Assembly: GCA_026627155.1 (NCBI GenBank)
Contig: JAPNUJ010000016.1
Span: forward strand, 6,427 to 40,043
DNA length: 33,617 nucleotides
Direction of reading: 5' to 3'
Source: Bacillota bacterium
Lineage (GTDB): Bacteria; Bacillota; Bacilli; Alicyclobacillales; SLC66
The position numbers were made by a program, and so were the translations under genes. Of this stretch, positions 6,668 to 14,565 are shown piece by piece (position 1 is the stretch's first letter; each line of letters begins with the position of its first letter). A model generated the notes under the pieces. It saw only the letters and a program-made list of their open reading frames with translations. It searched no databases and was not told the origin of the DNA.

Positions 6668-8375
6668 CCAGTGTGCGAATCATGAGACCGCGCACCCGAT
6701 TCCAGGCCATCCCGATCTCGATGGAACGCGGCAGCGCGTAGAAGCCGGAACAACCTGCGAAGGGACTGATCGCGGCGAACCCCTGTTCCGCCACGATGCT
6801 GACCAGATCGTCGGCGATCTGCGCCAGTGAGGTCTGACCGTCCACACGATGCAGTAGTCCATATCGGATCAAGGCGGCCACCGCGCGCGCCTGGCTCTCA
6901 TCAATCAGTTGTTCGAGCGCGCTCAGATCCACGAACTCATCGCCATACTGAAGGACCGTGCTCGACTTGGCGTCAAGTCGCTCCAGGCGCGCGCCGACCG
7001 GCAACGCCTGCGGAGCGCGGGCGCGGGCCGGGCGCAGCGCAGCGGACGCCTCAAAGGCCCTTCCGGTTGGCAACGTCTGGACCACTTCACGCGCACGCGC
7101 TGTGGCATCATACGGTCGATACTCGTCGAGCAGGACGACGCGATCGGCCACATCGAGATAATCGCCAGCGCCACCGATGACGAGAACCGTCGACACGTCA
7201 AACCGCTCCTTCAGCTCCTTGACGCGGTCGATAAAGGGCGTGATGGGCTCACGATGCTTCTCGACAAGATGCTGCATGCGTGCGTCGCGCAACATAAAGT
7301 TGGCCGCGCTCGTATCCTCATCGATAAGCAACACATGCGACCCCAGTTCAAGCGCCTCGACGATCGTCGCCGCCTGTGACGTCGACCCACTCGCATCTTG
7401 CGTGCTGAAAGCCGATGTCGATCTCCCTCGTGGCAGGTGGTCGATGAAGCCTGAGATATCCACGCGACTCACTCGGCGACCGTCTTCGGCCCGCACTTTG
7501 ACCGCCGTCGGCTCAGTCAGGCACCACTCGCGACCGTCCCCTGACACATGATTGTAGACACCCCGCGTGATGGCTTGCAGCAGCGTGCTCTTACCGTGAA
7601 ACCCGCCACCGGCGATCACAGTCACCCCACGGTCAATCCCCATGCCGGTTACGAGACGTCCGCTTGGACACGAAAAATCCACGCGCATGGACTCCGGTGC
7701 TGCGAATGGCACCGCCACCGCTGCATCCATCGGCAACTCACTGTTTCCGCTCTTGCGGGCCAACAAGGCACCATCGCCGATGAACGCGATCAGTCCGCAA
7801 GCCGCCAGCCGTCCACGCACGTGTTGCTGATCTTTATAGAGGGCGACATGCGCCGCCAAGGCCTCCGAAGGGAAGCTGGCGGTCGACCACGCTTGTGTCA
7901 TGAGGTAAAGGAGGTCCTCAAGAAACATCGCCTCGGCGTCCTTGCCACGGATGCGACGACCATCCGACGGCAACCCGATCGCCAAACGAGCTTCGAGGAA
8001 ATCGGAAGTAACCAACACGCTGCTCCGTGGGACGACCACCTGTTGGGGAACGTCTATCAAGATCACACCGCTGCGACCCGATCCTCGTCGTTGCCGCCCC
8101 AAAAGCTCCAGGGCGACCCCCAGCCGTCTGGTGAGAAAGTCCTCGACCGCCACCCGTGCATCCGTGTCCATGATCAGGTCACTTGGCAACACGAGCAGCG
8201 CCGGCTCCGCGCGCAAGCGGATGCGCGTCGGTGGAGCGTAGGGATCAGCCTGCACATGATCTACCAAGAGCTGTGCGACACCAAGGTCCCACTCCCCATG
8301 TAGTTCACGATAGCCTGTGTACACTTTGCCATCGAGCGACCTCAGAACCCTGGTAAACGCCGAGAGACTTTGCAC
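6660..8375 (-). CDS. ABC-class P-loop ATPase of unknown function (COG3044 / PF09818)
   Basis: Large soluble ATPase whose N-terminus (SLDGKVYTGYRELHGEW, then DHVQADPYAPPTRIRLR) is diagnostic of the predicted ABC-class ATPase family. Residues counted from GTG 8381: Walker A GGGFHGKST (258-266), a signature-like SGSTSQ (331-336) where ABC transporters have LSGGQ, and Walker B HVLLIDEDTSAANFM (about 349-363). There are no membrane segments and only one nucleotide-binding unit. The trypanosome relative MRB1590 binds RNA in an editing complex; the bacterial role is not established. GTG 8375 is preferred because GGGGG lies 7 bases before it, while the in-frame GTG 8381 is too close. It starts 20 bases after galU and overlaps the serine hydrolase start, so it is firmly inside the operon. 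Confidence 0.85.
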   Translation of the reverse strand: MQSLSAFTRVLRSLDGKVYTGYRELHGEWDLGVAQLLVDHVQADPYAPPTRIRLRAEPALLVLPSDLIMDTDARVAVEDFLTRRLGVALELLGRQRRGSGRSGVILIDVPQQVVVPRSSVLVTSDFLEARLAIGLPSDGRRIRGKDAEAMFLEDLLYLMTQAWSTASFPSEALAAHVALYKDQQHVRGRLAACGLIAFIGDGALLARKSGNSELPMDAAVAVPFAAPESMRVDFSCPSGRLVTGMGIDRGVTVIAGGGFHGKSTLLQAITRGVYNHVSGDGREWCLTEPTAVKVRAEDGRRVSRVDISGFIDHLPRGRSTSAFSTQDASGSTSQAATIVEALELGSHVLLIDEDTSAANFMLRDARMQHLVEKHREPITPFIDRVKELKERFDVSTVLVIGGAGDYLDVADRVVLLDEYRPYDATARAREVVQTLPTGRAFEASAALRPARARAPQALPVGARLERLDAKSSTVLQYGDEFVDLSALEQLIDESQARAVAALIRYGLLHRVDGQTSLAQIADDLVSIVAEQGFAAISPFAGCSGFYALPRSIEIGMAWNRVRGLMIRTLDG

Positions 8376-8395
8376 CGGCACACCCCCACGACGGG

Positions 8396-9265
8396 TTACA
8401 GTTGGGCCATCACCGTGCGCATATACTCAATCAAAGGAACACGCATGTCCGGTCGCGTCAGGGCAAGTCCGATCGTGGCCTTGAGATAGCCCAACTTGTC
8501 GCCAATATCATAGCGCATCCCGTCGATCCGGCAAGCGTGGAGTCCTTCTTGCATCATCTGCGCGCGCAGCGCGTCCGTCAGTTGAATCTCGCCCTGTTTC
8601 CCAGGCGGCGTCTTGTCGATGATGGAAAAAATCGAGGGGGTGATGATATACCGTCCTACGATCGCAAGATTTGAAGGCGCCTCGTGTGGGTATGGCTTTT
8701 CAATCAAATCGGACACGTCATAGGTCACCCCATCGGCGGACAGACCAGCAATGATCCCGTAGCTCGACACGTTTTCCTTCGGGACGGGCTGGACGCCAAC
8801 CACGGACGTCCCTGTCTGGTCAAACACGCGCATCAACTGTGCCAATCCGGGATCCTCTGAATGAATGATATCGTCACCGAGCAAGACGGCAAACGGTTCG
8901 TTGCCCACAAAGGGGCGAGCCATGGACACGGCATGTCCCAAACCCTTCAACTCGGACTGGCGTATGTAGTGGATGTTGGCGAGCATCGAGATCTGCTGGA
9001 CGATCTCAAGCGTCGCCTGCTTCTCGTGCACGGCAAGGTGCATCTCCAGTTCAAGCGACCGATCAAAATGGTCCTCGATCGCCCGTTTGAACTTGCCCGT
9101 GACGATCAAGATGTCCTCAATTCCCGCTGCGACCGCTTCTTCCACGATATACTGAATGGCCGGCTTGTCCACGAGGGGCAACATCTCTTTGGGTTGCGCC
9201 TTGGTTGCCGGCAGAAAACGAGTTCCCAAACCTGCCGCTGGAATAACGGCCTTCCGGATCTTCAC
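8396..9265 (-). CDS. galU: UTP--glucose-1-phosphate uridylyltransferase
   Basis: Makes UDP-glucose from UTP and glucose-1-phosphate, the donor for polysaccharides, glycolipids and teichoic acid decoration. The nucleotide-binding signature is AAGLGTRFLPATKAQPKEML at about residues 10-29. Further family segments are the VVGVQPVP and DLIEKP regions and the GRYIITPSIF strand. The length of 289 residues is normal for bacterial GalU/GtaB. ATG 9265 has a GGGTGG-type site upstream. It lies between the MazG-like gene and the COG3044 ATPase, with gaps of about 30 and 20 bases, so it is probably cotranscribed with both. Confidence 0.95.
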   Translation of the reverse strand: MKIRKAVIPAAGLGTRFLPATKAQPKEMLPLVDKPAIQYIVEEAVAAGIEDILIVTGKFKRAIEDHFDRSLELEMHLAVHEKQATLEIVQQISMLANIHYIRQSELKGLGHAVSMARPFVGNEPFAVLLGDDIIHSEDPGLAQLMRVFDQTGTSVVGVQPVPKENVSSYGIIAGLSADGVTYDVSDLIEKPYPHEAPSNLAIVGRYIITPSIFSIIDKTPPGKQGEIQLTDALRAQMMQEGLHACRIDGMRYDIGDKLGYLKATIGLALTRPDMRVPLIEYMRTVMAQL

Positions 9266-9295
9266 GGTCCACCCGTCCCTTCATCCCGCTTCGCG

Positions 9296-9622
9296 CTACT
9301 CACTCCACTGACGGGCGACGTTATAGCGCATCTTTTCCACGTACGCATCCTCAAGGTCGATTTTTGCATAGTTTGACAACTTCACGATGTACGCAAGGCA
9401 GTCCGCCAACTCTTCCCGCAGATGCTCCCTCGCCTGTTCCAGCCGCAAAAGGTCACCATCCGCATCCGCCTTCGTCATTCGTCGAACCTCTTTTGCCACT
9501 TCGCCGACTTCCTCAACAAGCAACATCACGTTATGAGGAAGCTCCTGGGAAAACCCCTTGAGCTCATCCAAATAGACGTGAAAAGCCTGACAATCGCGCA
9601 AGGTCGGCTGATCGATCTGCAC
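9296..9622 (-). CDS. MazG-like nucleotide pyrophosphohydrolase
   Basis: Small all-alpha NTP-pyrophosphatase-type protein. It shows the two metal-binding helices of the MazG superfamily: LLVEEVGEVAKEVRR (E-x-x-E) and LREELADCLAYIVKLSN (E-x-x-D). Such proteins hydrolyse nucleoside triphosphates, often damaged ones, to monophosphates. From GTG 9622, with GGGGG eight bases upstream, the product begins MQIDQPTLRDCQAF and has 108 residues. An in-frame ATG at 9664 would add 14 residues but has no good ribosome site. Likely first gene of the leftward operon that runs through galU to the GerPA-like pair. The gene to its right (yfhH) is divergent, so a promoter should lie in 9623-9697; I could not pick a convincing one. 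Confidence 0.8.
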   Translation of the reverse strand: MQIDQPTLRDCQAFHVYLDELKGFSQELPHNVMLLVEEVGEVAKEVRRMTKADADGDLLRLEQAREHLREELADCLAYIVKLSNYAKIDLEDAYVEKMRYNVARQWSE

Positions 9623-9697
9623 CGCACGCGCCCCCTGACGTCCAACTTGCCCATATGATACCATACGAGATGATATCCTGCATGGGAGGGCTGTCGG

Positions 9698-10024
9698 GTG
9701 CCTTTGCCACTTCTGTCGGAGATGACCATAACCGAGCTACATGATGAAAAAGCCCGGTGTCAGCAGGCCGGACAGACCGCCCTGACGGCCGGCCTCGTGA
9801 ACGAGTACCACGTGTGGGAGCAACGCTATTACCTCGTCGAGTCCTATTTGATGGATCCCGCAGACATCGAGCTCGGGGCGACCTACGGAGTGGCCAACGG
9901 GACCGGGCTGTTCATCGCCCGCCGCCTGAACGGCGTGTTCGCCTACGGAAACCTCATCGGCGAGACGGAGGAGCGGGGATTTCCCATCGGACAACTGGTC
10001 CCCCTGGACTTTGCGCGCACATGA
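9698..10024 (+). CDS. yfhH: YfhH family protein (DUF1811)
   Basis: 108-residue protein of the Bacillota-specific DUF1811 family. The recognisable pattern is an N-terminal helix pair (SEMTITELHDEKARCQQAGQ), then ESYLMDPADIELGATYGV, then LFIARRLNGVFAYGNLIG, the last being the conserved L-N-G-V-F-A-(W/Y)-G strand. Family function is unknown; the fold is SH3-like at the C-terminus. GTG 9698 is chosen because GGGAGGG lies seven bases upstream. It is divergent from the MazG-like operon. Its TGA overlaps an ATG (10021) of a possible small Cys-rich reading frame. Confidence 0.8.
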   Translation: MPLPLLSEMTITELHDEKARCQQAGQTALTAGLVNEYHVWEQRYYLVESYLMDPADIELGATYGVANGTGLFIARRLNGVFAYGNLIGETEERGFPIGQLVPLDFART

Positions 10025-10302
10025 CAGGCTCCGCCCACGCCGAAGACGAGCCGCCCTCACAGACCACAGGAAGGCGGTGCCCTGCGTGTCTTGGCCGAGG
10101 GTTTTACTTGCCCTGCCATCCTCGATCAAACAAACGCAGCGGCCATCGCACTCCAGACGGGGTGCTCGGGCAGTTCTTCTTGCATGAGCAACACGTGGGC
10201 GACAAACTCGGCGAACCGGTCTTCATCCCAGCTGACCAAAAGGGGTGGTTCGCCCGCTTCCACGGTTTCGATCCGCAAGGTCTGGGGTTCAGGGACCAGT
10301 AA
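10021..10302 (+). CDS. possible small Cys-rich zinc-ribbon protein
   Basis: 93-codon frame whose ATG overlaps the yfhH stop (ATGA), the arrangement of coupled genes. Its N-terminus has C20-PA-C23-LGRGFYLP-C32-H33, a CxxCxGxG half-motif like those in DnaJ-type zinc ribbons. Against it, the last 177 bases are antisense to the end of a convergent gene with a better ribosome site, and the C-terminal half looks like ordinary shadow sequence. It may be a real short gene, a decayed one, or chance. Confidence 0.25.
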   Translation: MTGSAHAEDEPPSQTTGRRCPACLGRGFYLPCHPRSNKRSGHRTPDGVLGQFFLHEQHVGDKLGEPVFIPADQKGWFARFHGFDPQGLGFRDQ

Positions 10303-10518
10303 CCCCGCCTCGCTCATCGCGACCAGCAAGTCGATACCCGGGCCAGATGGCGGCCGCAAGCCAAGCACCAACAGCGGTTCGCCGGCTACGAGTGCCGTGG
10401 CAAACCGCAAGCTCACCGGCTGTTGCCCCGACCGCCTCAGCCATGTCGCGATGCCGGAGGCCCGGAGGGTCACCATGCCATCGGCACTCGCGCCGACGAT
10501 CGTGGCCGGAACGTGCAT
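10126..10518 (-). CDS. hypothetical protein
   Basis: 130 residues, not recognised. It is rich in Ala, Leu, Val and Glu, has no signal peptide, no long membrane segment and no cysteine. An N-terminal part alternates short strands (MHVPATIVGASADGMVTLRA), the middle is Leu/Val/Pro-rich, and the C-terminus is acidic and probably helical (SWDEDRFAEFVAHVLLMQEE). ATG 10518 follows AAAGGAGAGAGG, a strong site, which supports it as a real gene. It is 40 bases downstream of the peptidoglycan-binding-domain gene and could be the last gene of the transcript that starts at hppD. Confidence 0.6.
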   Translation of the reverse strand: MHVPATIVGASADGMVTLRASGIATWLRRSGQQPVSLRFATALVAGEPLLVLGLRPPSGPGIDLLVAMSEAGLLVPEPQTLRIETVEAGEPPLLVSWDEDRFAEFVAHVLLMQEELPEHPVWSAMAAAFV

Positions 10519-10557
10519 CGTCCCTCTCTCCTTTCATGCTGCGCACAGCTTTACCGG

Positions 10558-10887
10558 TTAATGAAAGCCTGCCTGAGCCGGCGTAAAGCGATTGACGTAA
10601 TGCGGGGAGATGCCGCCTTGCAACACGCCCCGATTGACAGCGACCCCGTTCAGGACTCGCCACATCGACCTGTCCATGACACCCGTGATCGGCTCCCTTT
10701 GGCTCATTTGAAATCGTTTGAGCGCCTCTTCCGTCGCCTGATTGAAGTGTTCCGTCACGGGGCCCTTGTAAAACCCAAGACGTCGCAACACGTACTGGAC
10801 AAACCCGACGGCATGGCCATAATCGCCGATGGCCAAATGGGGAAACATGTAGTCTGGCTCTGCATTGACATTCTTTCCGTGAGACAC
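10558..10887 (-). CDS. peptidoglycan-binding (PG_binding_1) domain protein
   Basis: 109-residue protein consisting almost wholly of one PG_binding_1 repeat (about residues 18-80): LAIGDYGHAVGFVQYVLRRL, GFYKGPVTEHFNQATEEALK and RFQMSQREPITGVMDRSMWR. Such domains bind cell wall and usually accompany a catalytic domain; none is seen here, and there is no signal peptide, so it may act as a spore or cytosolic factor, or leave the cell by another way. GTG 10887 is chosen because AAAGGCGG is seven bases upstream; a longer frame to 10953 has no such site. It lies 105 bases after hmgA on the same strand, a relation with no obvious metabolic logic. Confidence 0.7.
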   Translation of the reverse strand: MSHGKNVNAEPDYMFPHLAIGDYGHAVGFVQYVLRRLGFYKGPVTEHFNQATEEALKRFQMSQREPITGVMDRSMWRVLNGVAVNRGVLQGGISPHYVNRFTPAQAGFH

Positions 10888-10992
10888 GGGGCATCCGCCT
10901 TTCCCAAACTGGATGCTCCATCGTATGTGCCGCCGCCACAAAGGTTCAGGCAAGCGGCGGCCGACGCAACGAACGCGGCCGGGACAGAGGCC

Positions 10993-12150
10993 TCAGCGCC
11001 AACTGAACATGTACGCCTTGTCTTCACTGGCTGCGGCCGCGGCCGCAACGCCAAGGGGGCGAAAGGTGTCCATCATCACAGCGAGTTCCGCCGTCTCGGT
11101 CGCGCCGAGGCTCTTCTCGACGACACCGGGTTGCGGCCCATGCGCGATCCCGCCCGGGTGGAGCGTGACGGAACCGACTTCCATGCCGCGCCGGCTCATA
11201 AACTGGCCGTCGACATAATAGATGACCTCATCGCTCTCAATGTTGGAGTGGTGGTAAGGCACCGGAATCGAGAGCGGATGATAATCGAGCTTGCGCGGCA
11301 CGAACGAGCAGACCACGAATCCCTTGCCCGCAAATGTCTGGTGAACCGGGGGCGGCTGATGCACCCGGCCGGTGATCGGCTCGAAGTCTTCGATGTTAAA
11401 GGCATACGGATACAGCGCGCCATCCCAACCGACGACATCCAGCGGATGGTAGCATAAGTGATAGGCCGTCACCTGTCCGCGCGTTCTGACCCGAACCTGA
11501 AAGTCTCCGGCCACATCATGGGTGACAAGGTCTGGAAGACGCAAGTCACGCTCGCAATAGGGCGAGTGCTCCATGAACTGCCCAGATTCGTTGACATACC
11601 GAGCCGGCGGCACAATGGCCCCACGCGACTCGATGACCACCATTTTAGTGGCGACGCCATCATCCGGCACCACGCGGTAGGTGGTCCCCACGGGCAACAC
11701 AAGGTAGTCACCCGGCCGATACGCAAGCGTGCCAAATCCCGTCTCCACAATGCCCGTGCCAAAGTGGATGTAGAAGAGTTCATCCCCCTCCGCCGTCCGA
11801 TAGAAGTACGGCATCGGCTCCGTGACGACAGCGATGCCAAAGGCCACGTCTTCGTTGCCAAGAAACATGACCCGCCCGTCCACGGCGTTGGCGGCCGCCA
11901 CCGTCTCCATCCGCGTAGTCAAAAAGTGGCGGTGCAACAGCGGACCCTCGGTGTTGAACTGACGGTGAACTGGCCCCACATATTCGACGGACTCGACCTT
12001 GGTTGGGGCCGTCACGTGATACAGGAGGCTGTGAACCCCGGTGAAGCCTTCGGTCCCGAACAGCTCCTCAGTGTACAGCTGACCCGTCGCCGAGCGAAAC
12101 TGCGTATGGCGCTTGTGCGGAATGCTCCCGCGTGTCGCGTAGTGTGGCAT
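10993..12150 (-). CDS. hmgA: homogentisate 1,2-dioxygenase
   Basis: Opens the ring of homogentisate to maleylacetoacetate with O2 and Fe(II), the third step of tyrosine breakdown. The cupin core includes YIHFGTGIVETGFG, YRPGDYLVLPVGTTY and the C-terminal metal region HHSNIESDEVIYYVDGQF. LHPGGIAHGPQPG adds the conserved H-P-x-G-x-x-H-G motif. At 385 residues it is the shorter Gram-positive form rather than the ~440-residue proteobacterial one. ATG 12150 follows GAGGAGGG at ideal spacing; a frame reaching further upstream is not real. The C-terminus has a run of Ala (VAAAAAASED) over a GC palindrome. Downstream of hppD and FAH in the same orientation. Confidence 0.92.
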   Translation of the reverse strand: MPHYATRGSIPHKRHTQFRSATGQLYTEELFGTEGFTGVHSLLYHVTAPTKVESVEYVGPVHRQFNTEGPLLHRHFLTTRMETVAAANAVDGRVMFLGNEDVAFGIAVVTEPMPYFYRTAEGDELFYIHFGTGIVETGFGTLAYRPGDYLVLPVGTTYRVVPDDGVATKMVVIESRGAIVPPARYVNESGQFMEHSPYCERDLRLPDLVTHDVAGDFQVRVRTRGQVTAYHLCYHPLDVVGWDGALYPYAFNIEDFEPITGRVHQPPPVHQTFAGKGFVVCSFVPRKLDYHPLSIPVPYHHSNIESDEVIYYVDGQFMSRRGMEVGSVTLHPGGIAHGPQPGVVEKSLGATETAELAVMMDTFRPLGVAAAAAASEDKAYMFSWR

Positions 12151-12194
12151 GTCGTCCCTCCTCGCTCTGGTGCCTGCCTGAAAGCGCATTGGCT

Positions 12195-12242
12195 GCATAG
12201 CTGTAGCGCTGCCTAGCCGCATAGCTGCGCCGCTGCGCTCAT
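12195..12242. repeat. imperfect 24-base tandem repeat
   Basis: Two 24-base units, each starting GCATAGCTG and sharing CGCTGC nine bases in from there, lie in the 98-base gap between the FAH and hmgA genes. About 15 of 24 positions agree. The meaning is unknown; it may be a decaying duplication in the gap. Confidence 0.4.
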
Positions 12243-12248
12243 GCCAGC

Positions 12249-13358
12249 CTACCCCCCTTGCGCATCGCCGATCCGGTTGGTCATGCGTCCGACGCCCTCC
12301 ATGGCAATCGACACCTCGTCTCCCGGCAGCAGCCAGCGCTGCGTCGCCTCGCCCCACTCGAGGATGCACCCACCCCCGACGGTCCCCGTCCCGATCACCT
12401 CGCCGGGATGGAGCGTCACCCCTTCCGATGCGCGGGCCACCAGTTCGCCGAGCGTAAAATACAAGTCGCGCAGGTTCCCCTGCGTCAACTCGCGCCCGTT
12501 GATCACCGCGCGCATGTGCAGATCGACGCGGGGGCCGCGGCCGTCACCAGGGTCGGACACCGCGCCGCTCAATTCGTCCCAGGTGACAAGACAGGGTCCG
12601 AGGCTCGTTGCAAAGTCTTTGCCCTTCGCCGGTCCAAGGCCCACCTTCACCTCTTCGCGCTGCACGTCGCGAGCGCTCCAGTCATTCATCAGCGTCAGGC
12701 CCGCCGTCACGTCGAGCAGCTCGTTCGCTTGCGCGTCGCGAACCTCCTTGCGCACGACCAGCGCCGCCTCCAGTTCAAGATCCAGACAGCGGGTGGTGCG
12801 CGGAGGAAAGACCACATCCTCATCTCCGAGCATGCAAAGCGCGTTCGAAAAATAGAAGGCGGGAAACTGGTACCACTCGGGCACCATCTCAAGCCCGCGT
12901 TGCGCTCGCGCCTTGCGGACATGCTCCTCAAAGGCGTAAAAGTCGCGCACAGACACCGGCCTCACCAGGATGGGCAGAGGATCGCCCCGCCCTGTCGACG
13001 AGAACTGGCGATCGCTCGCCAGGAGAGCCTGCGCGCGGTCGCTCAGTCTCAGTGCCAGTTGCCACCACGCGTCTCCCGACTCAAGCAGCTGAAGCAAGGT
13101 GTGGGGTACGGCGGAACCCCCCCGGACACGGAGCCACACCTGCCCCTCGTCGGCCGGGACCGTCTGCACATCGATCTCCACCGCCACCTGTTCCACCAAT
13201 TGCGCGAAATCCACCAGGATCGGCTCTTCGCCCCTATCAAGACGATCCGGGGGGCTTCCGGCACCCGCTTGGCGACCCAGAGCATCGGACCGCAGTCCCT
13301 GCGACAGCCCCAGATGCAACCGTTCTCCGCGCTCGGTGCGCCGACTGAACAGTCGCAT
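12249..13358 (-). CDS. fumarylacetoacetate hydrolase family protein
   Basis: Expected to split fumarylacetoacetate (or maleylacetoacetate) to fumarate and acetoacetate, the last step of tyrosine degradation. The C-terminal catalytic FAH domain has the metal-site acid cluster in RCLDLELEAALVV, then LMNDWSARDVQREE, GPAKGKDFATSLGPCLV and HPGEVIGTGTVGGGC. An N-terminal part of about 120 residues precedes it, as in two-domain FAH proteins. ATG 13358 overlaps the hppD stop by one base (TGATG), so the genes are coupled. Members of this family also act on related acylpyruvates, but the flanking hppD and hmgA make the homogentisate route the natural reading. Confidence 0.88.
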   Translation of the reverse strand: MRLFSRRTERGERLHLGLSQGLRSDALGRQAGAGSPPDRLDRGEEPILVDFAQLVEQVAVEIDVQTVPADEGQVWLRVRGGSAVPHTLLQLLESGDAWWQLALRLSDRAQALLASDRQFSSTGRGDPLPILVRPVSVRDFYAFEEHVRKARAQRGLEMVPEWYQFPAFYFSNALCMLGDEDVVFPPRTTRCLDLELEAALVVRKEVRDAQANELLDVTAGLTLMNDWSARDVQREEVKVGLGPAKGKDFATSLGPCLVTWDELSGAVSDPGDGRGPRVDLHMRAVINGRELTQGNLRDLYFTLGELVARASEGVTLHPGEVIGTGTVGGGCILEWGEATQRWLLPGDEVSIAMEGVGRMTNRIGDAQGG

Positions 13359-14491
13359 CAGAGGTTGCCGCGCAACTCTTGCTCGCGTTCGATCGCTTCA
13401 AACAAGGCCCGGAAGTTGCCCTTGCCAAAGCCGCGGCTGCCTTTGCGCTGGATGATCTCGAAGAACACCGTCGGCCGATCGACCACGGGTTTGCTGAAGA
13501 TCTGCAGGAGGTACCCTTCCTCGTCTTGATCGACCAGAATATTCATCGCCTCGAGCGTGTCGATTCCCTCCTCCAGTTGCCCAAACCGTGCGCGGAGTTC
13601 CTCATAGTAGGAGGCCGGCGTCTGCAAAAATTCGACGCCGCGTGCGCTCAGGTTTGCGACCGTTGCGATGATGTCGTGGGTCAGCAGCGCGATGTGCTGC
13701 ACCCCCGGACCTGCATTGAAATCCAGGTACTCTTGAATTTGTGACTTCTTGCGTCCCACCGCAGGTTCGTTGATGGGCAATTTAATTCGCCCAGATTGAT
13801 TTTGCATCACCTTGGACATCAGAGCAGAATACTCCGTGCTGATATCATCGTCCTCAAACGAGATGTACTGGGAAAAGCCCAAGGCGTGCTGATAGTAACG
13901 AACCCACTCATTCATCCGACCGAGTTCCACGTTGCCGACAAGGTGGTCAAATGCCACGAGACCCACAGGTTCCACCTTGGCGCGAAAGGAAAATGGGACA
14001 AATCCGGGCAAGAGCGCGCCTTTGTACTGCTCGCGGTCGATGAGCGTATGCACAGTGTCGCCATAGGTGCCAATCACCGCGCGAGACACGATCCCATGCT
14101 CGTTCCGGTCTTCATGAGGTTCGACCAGGCCGACGGCCCCGCGGCGGACCGCCTCGTCGTAGCAAGACTTCACGTCCGACACTGCAAAGGCGATATCGCG
14201 GACCCCATCACCGTGCGCCTGCACAAACGCGGCGACATCCGCTTGTGCTTGAAGTGCCCCTGTGACGATGAATACACACTGTCCTTGACGCAGGGCATAG
14301 CTGACGCGATCGCGCGTGCCTGTCTCCAGACCCCGGTAGGCGAACGGTTCAAACCCAAACGCATGCGCGAGATAATAGGCGGCCTGACGCGCATTGCCGA
14401 CAAAGATCTCCACGTAGTCAACGTACTTGATCGGAAGATGGTCGGTTACCGGTTCCATAACCTGTGTGGGTGCAGCAACGTGTTGATTCAT
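13358..14491 (-). CDS. hppD: 4-hydroxyphenylpyruvate dioxygenase
   Basis: Converts 4-hydroxyphenylpyruvate to homogentisate with Fe(II) and O2. The vicinal-oxygen-chelate C-terminal domain shows all three iron ligands: H183 (AFDHLVGN), H266 (GVQHIALL) and E345 (TVFFEIIQRKG). Substrate and product-shaping segments such as KLPINEP and FGKGNFRALFEAIEREQ are typical of HppD. The length of 377 residues is normal. ATG 14491 follows a GGGGACGTCGAGG region. First gene of the hppD-FAH-hmgA operon. Its 70-base leader carries a hairpin and a cre box, so catabolite repression is likely. No maleylacetoacetate isomerase gene (maiA) is in the window. Confidence 0.95.
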   Translation of the reverse strand: MNQHVAAPTQVMEPVTDHLPIKYVDYVEIFVGNARQAAYYLAHAFGFEPFAYRGLETGTRDRVSYALRQGQCVFIVTGALQAQADVAAFVQAHGDGVRDIAFAVSDVKSCYDEAVRRGAVGLVEPHEDRNEHGIVSRAVIGTYGDTVHTLIDREQYKGALLPGFVPFSFRAKVEPVGLVAFDHLVGNVELGRMNEWVRYYQHALGFSQYISFEDDDISTEYSALMSKVMQNQSGRIKLPINEPAVGRKKSQIQEYLDFNAGPGVQHIALLTHDIIATVANLSARGVEFLQTPASYYEELRARFGQLEEGIDTLEAMNILVDQDEEGYLLQIFSKPVVDRPTVFFEIIQRKGSRGFGKGNFRALFEAIEREQELRGNL

Positions 14492-14514
14492 CCTCGACGT
14501 CCCCTTTCGTATGC

Positions 14515-14529
14515 AGCAAGCGCTTCCAA
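14515..14529 (-). promoter_or_regulatory. cre box (CcpA binding site) in the hppD leader
   Basis: The minus strand reads TTGGAAGCGCTTGCT, a perfect match at all 15 positions to the Bacillus cre consensus WTGNAANCGNWWNCW. It lies about 30-45 bases downstream of the predicted transcription start and before the hppD ribosome site. At this position CcpA normally blocks elongation, so the operon should be repressed when preferred sugars are present. Confidence 0.6.
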
Positions 14530-14530
14530 A

Positions 14531-14556
14531 GAGGCGAGAATCGTATGTCTCGCCTC
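14531..14556 (-). promoter_or_regulatory. hairpin in the hppD 5' leader
   Basis: Perfect 8-base-pair stem (14531-14538 with 14549-14556) and a 10-base loop at the very start of the predicted transcript; on the minus strand it is followed by TTTGG. The T tract is too short for a good terminator, so it may be a transcript-stabilising hairpin, a weak attenuator or an operator. Confidence 0.4.
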
Positions 14557-14565
14557 CGTAGCTTC

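Noticed and set aside
11033-11046. GC palindrome GCGGCCGCGGCCGC
   Set aside because: It lies inside hmgA and encodes the alanine run; explained by codon use.
10423-11457. Plus-strand frame of 344 codons opposite hmgA and the peptidoglycan-binding gene
   Set aside because: Shadow of the minus-strand coding sequence, His/Arg-rich with no recognisable domain.
12001-12030. CACGTGA sequence inside hmgA considered as a second parS site
   Set aside because: Only the central bases match (GTCACGTGAT); the outer half-sites do not, and it is coding.
12258-13529. Long plus-strand open frame (423 codons) opposite the FAH and hppD genes
   Set aside because: It is antisense to two clearly recognised enzymes, with no family match and no ribosome site; a by-product of GC-rich codon use.
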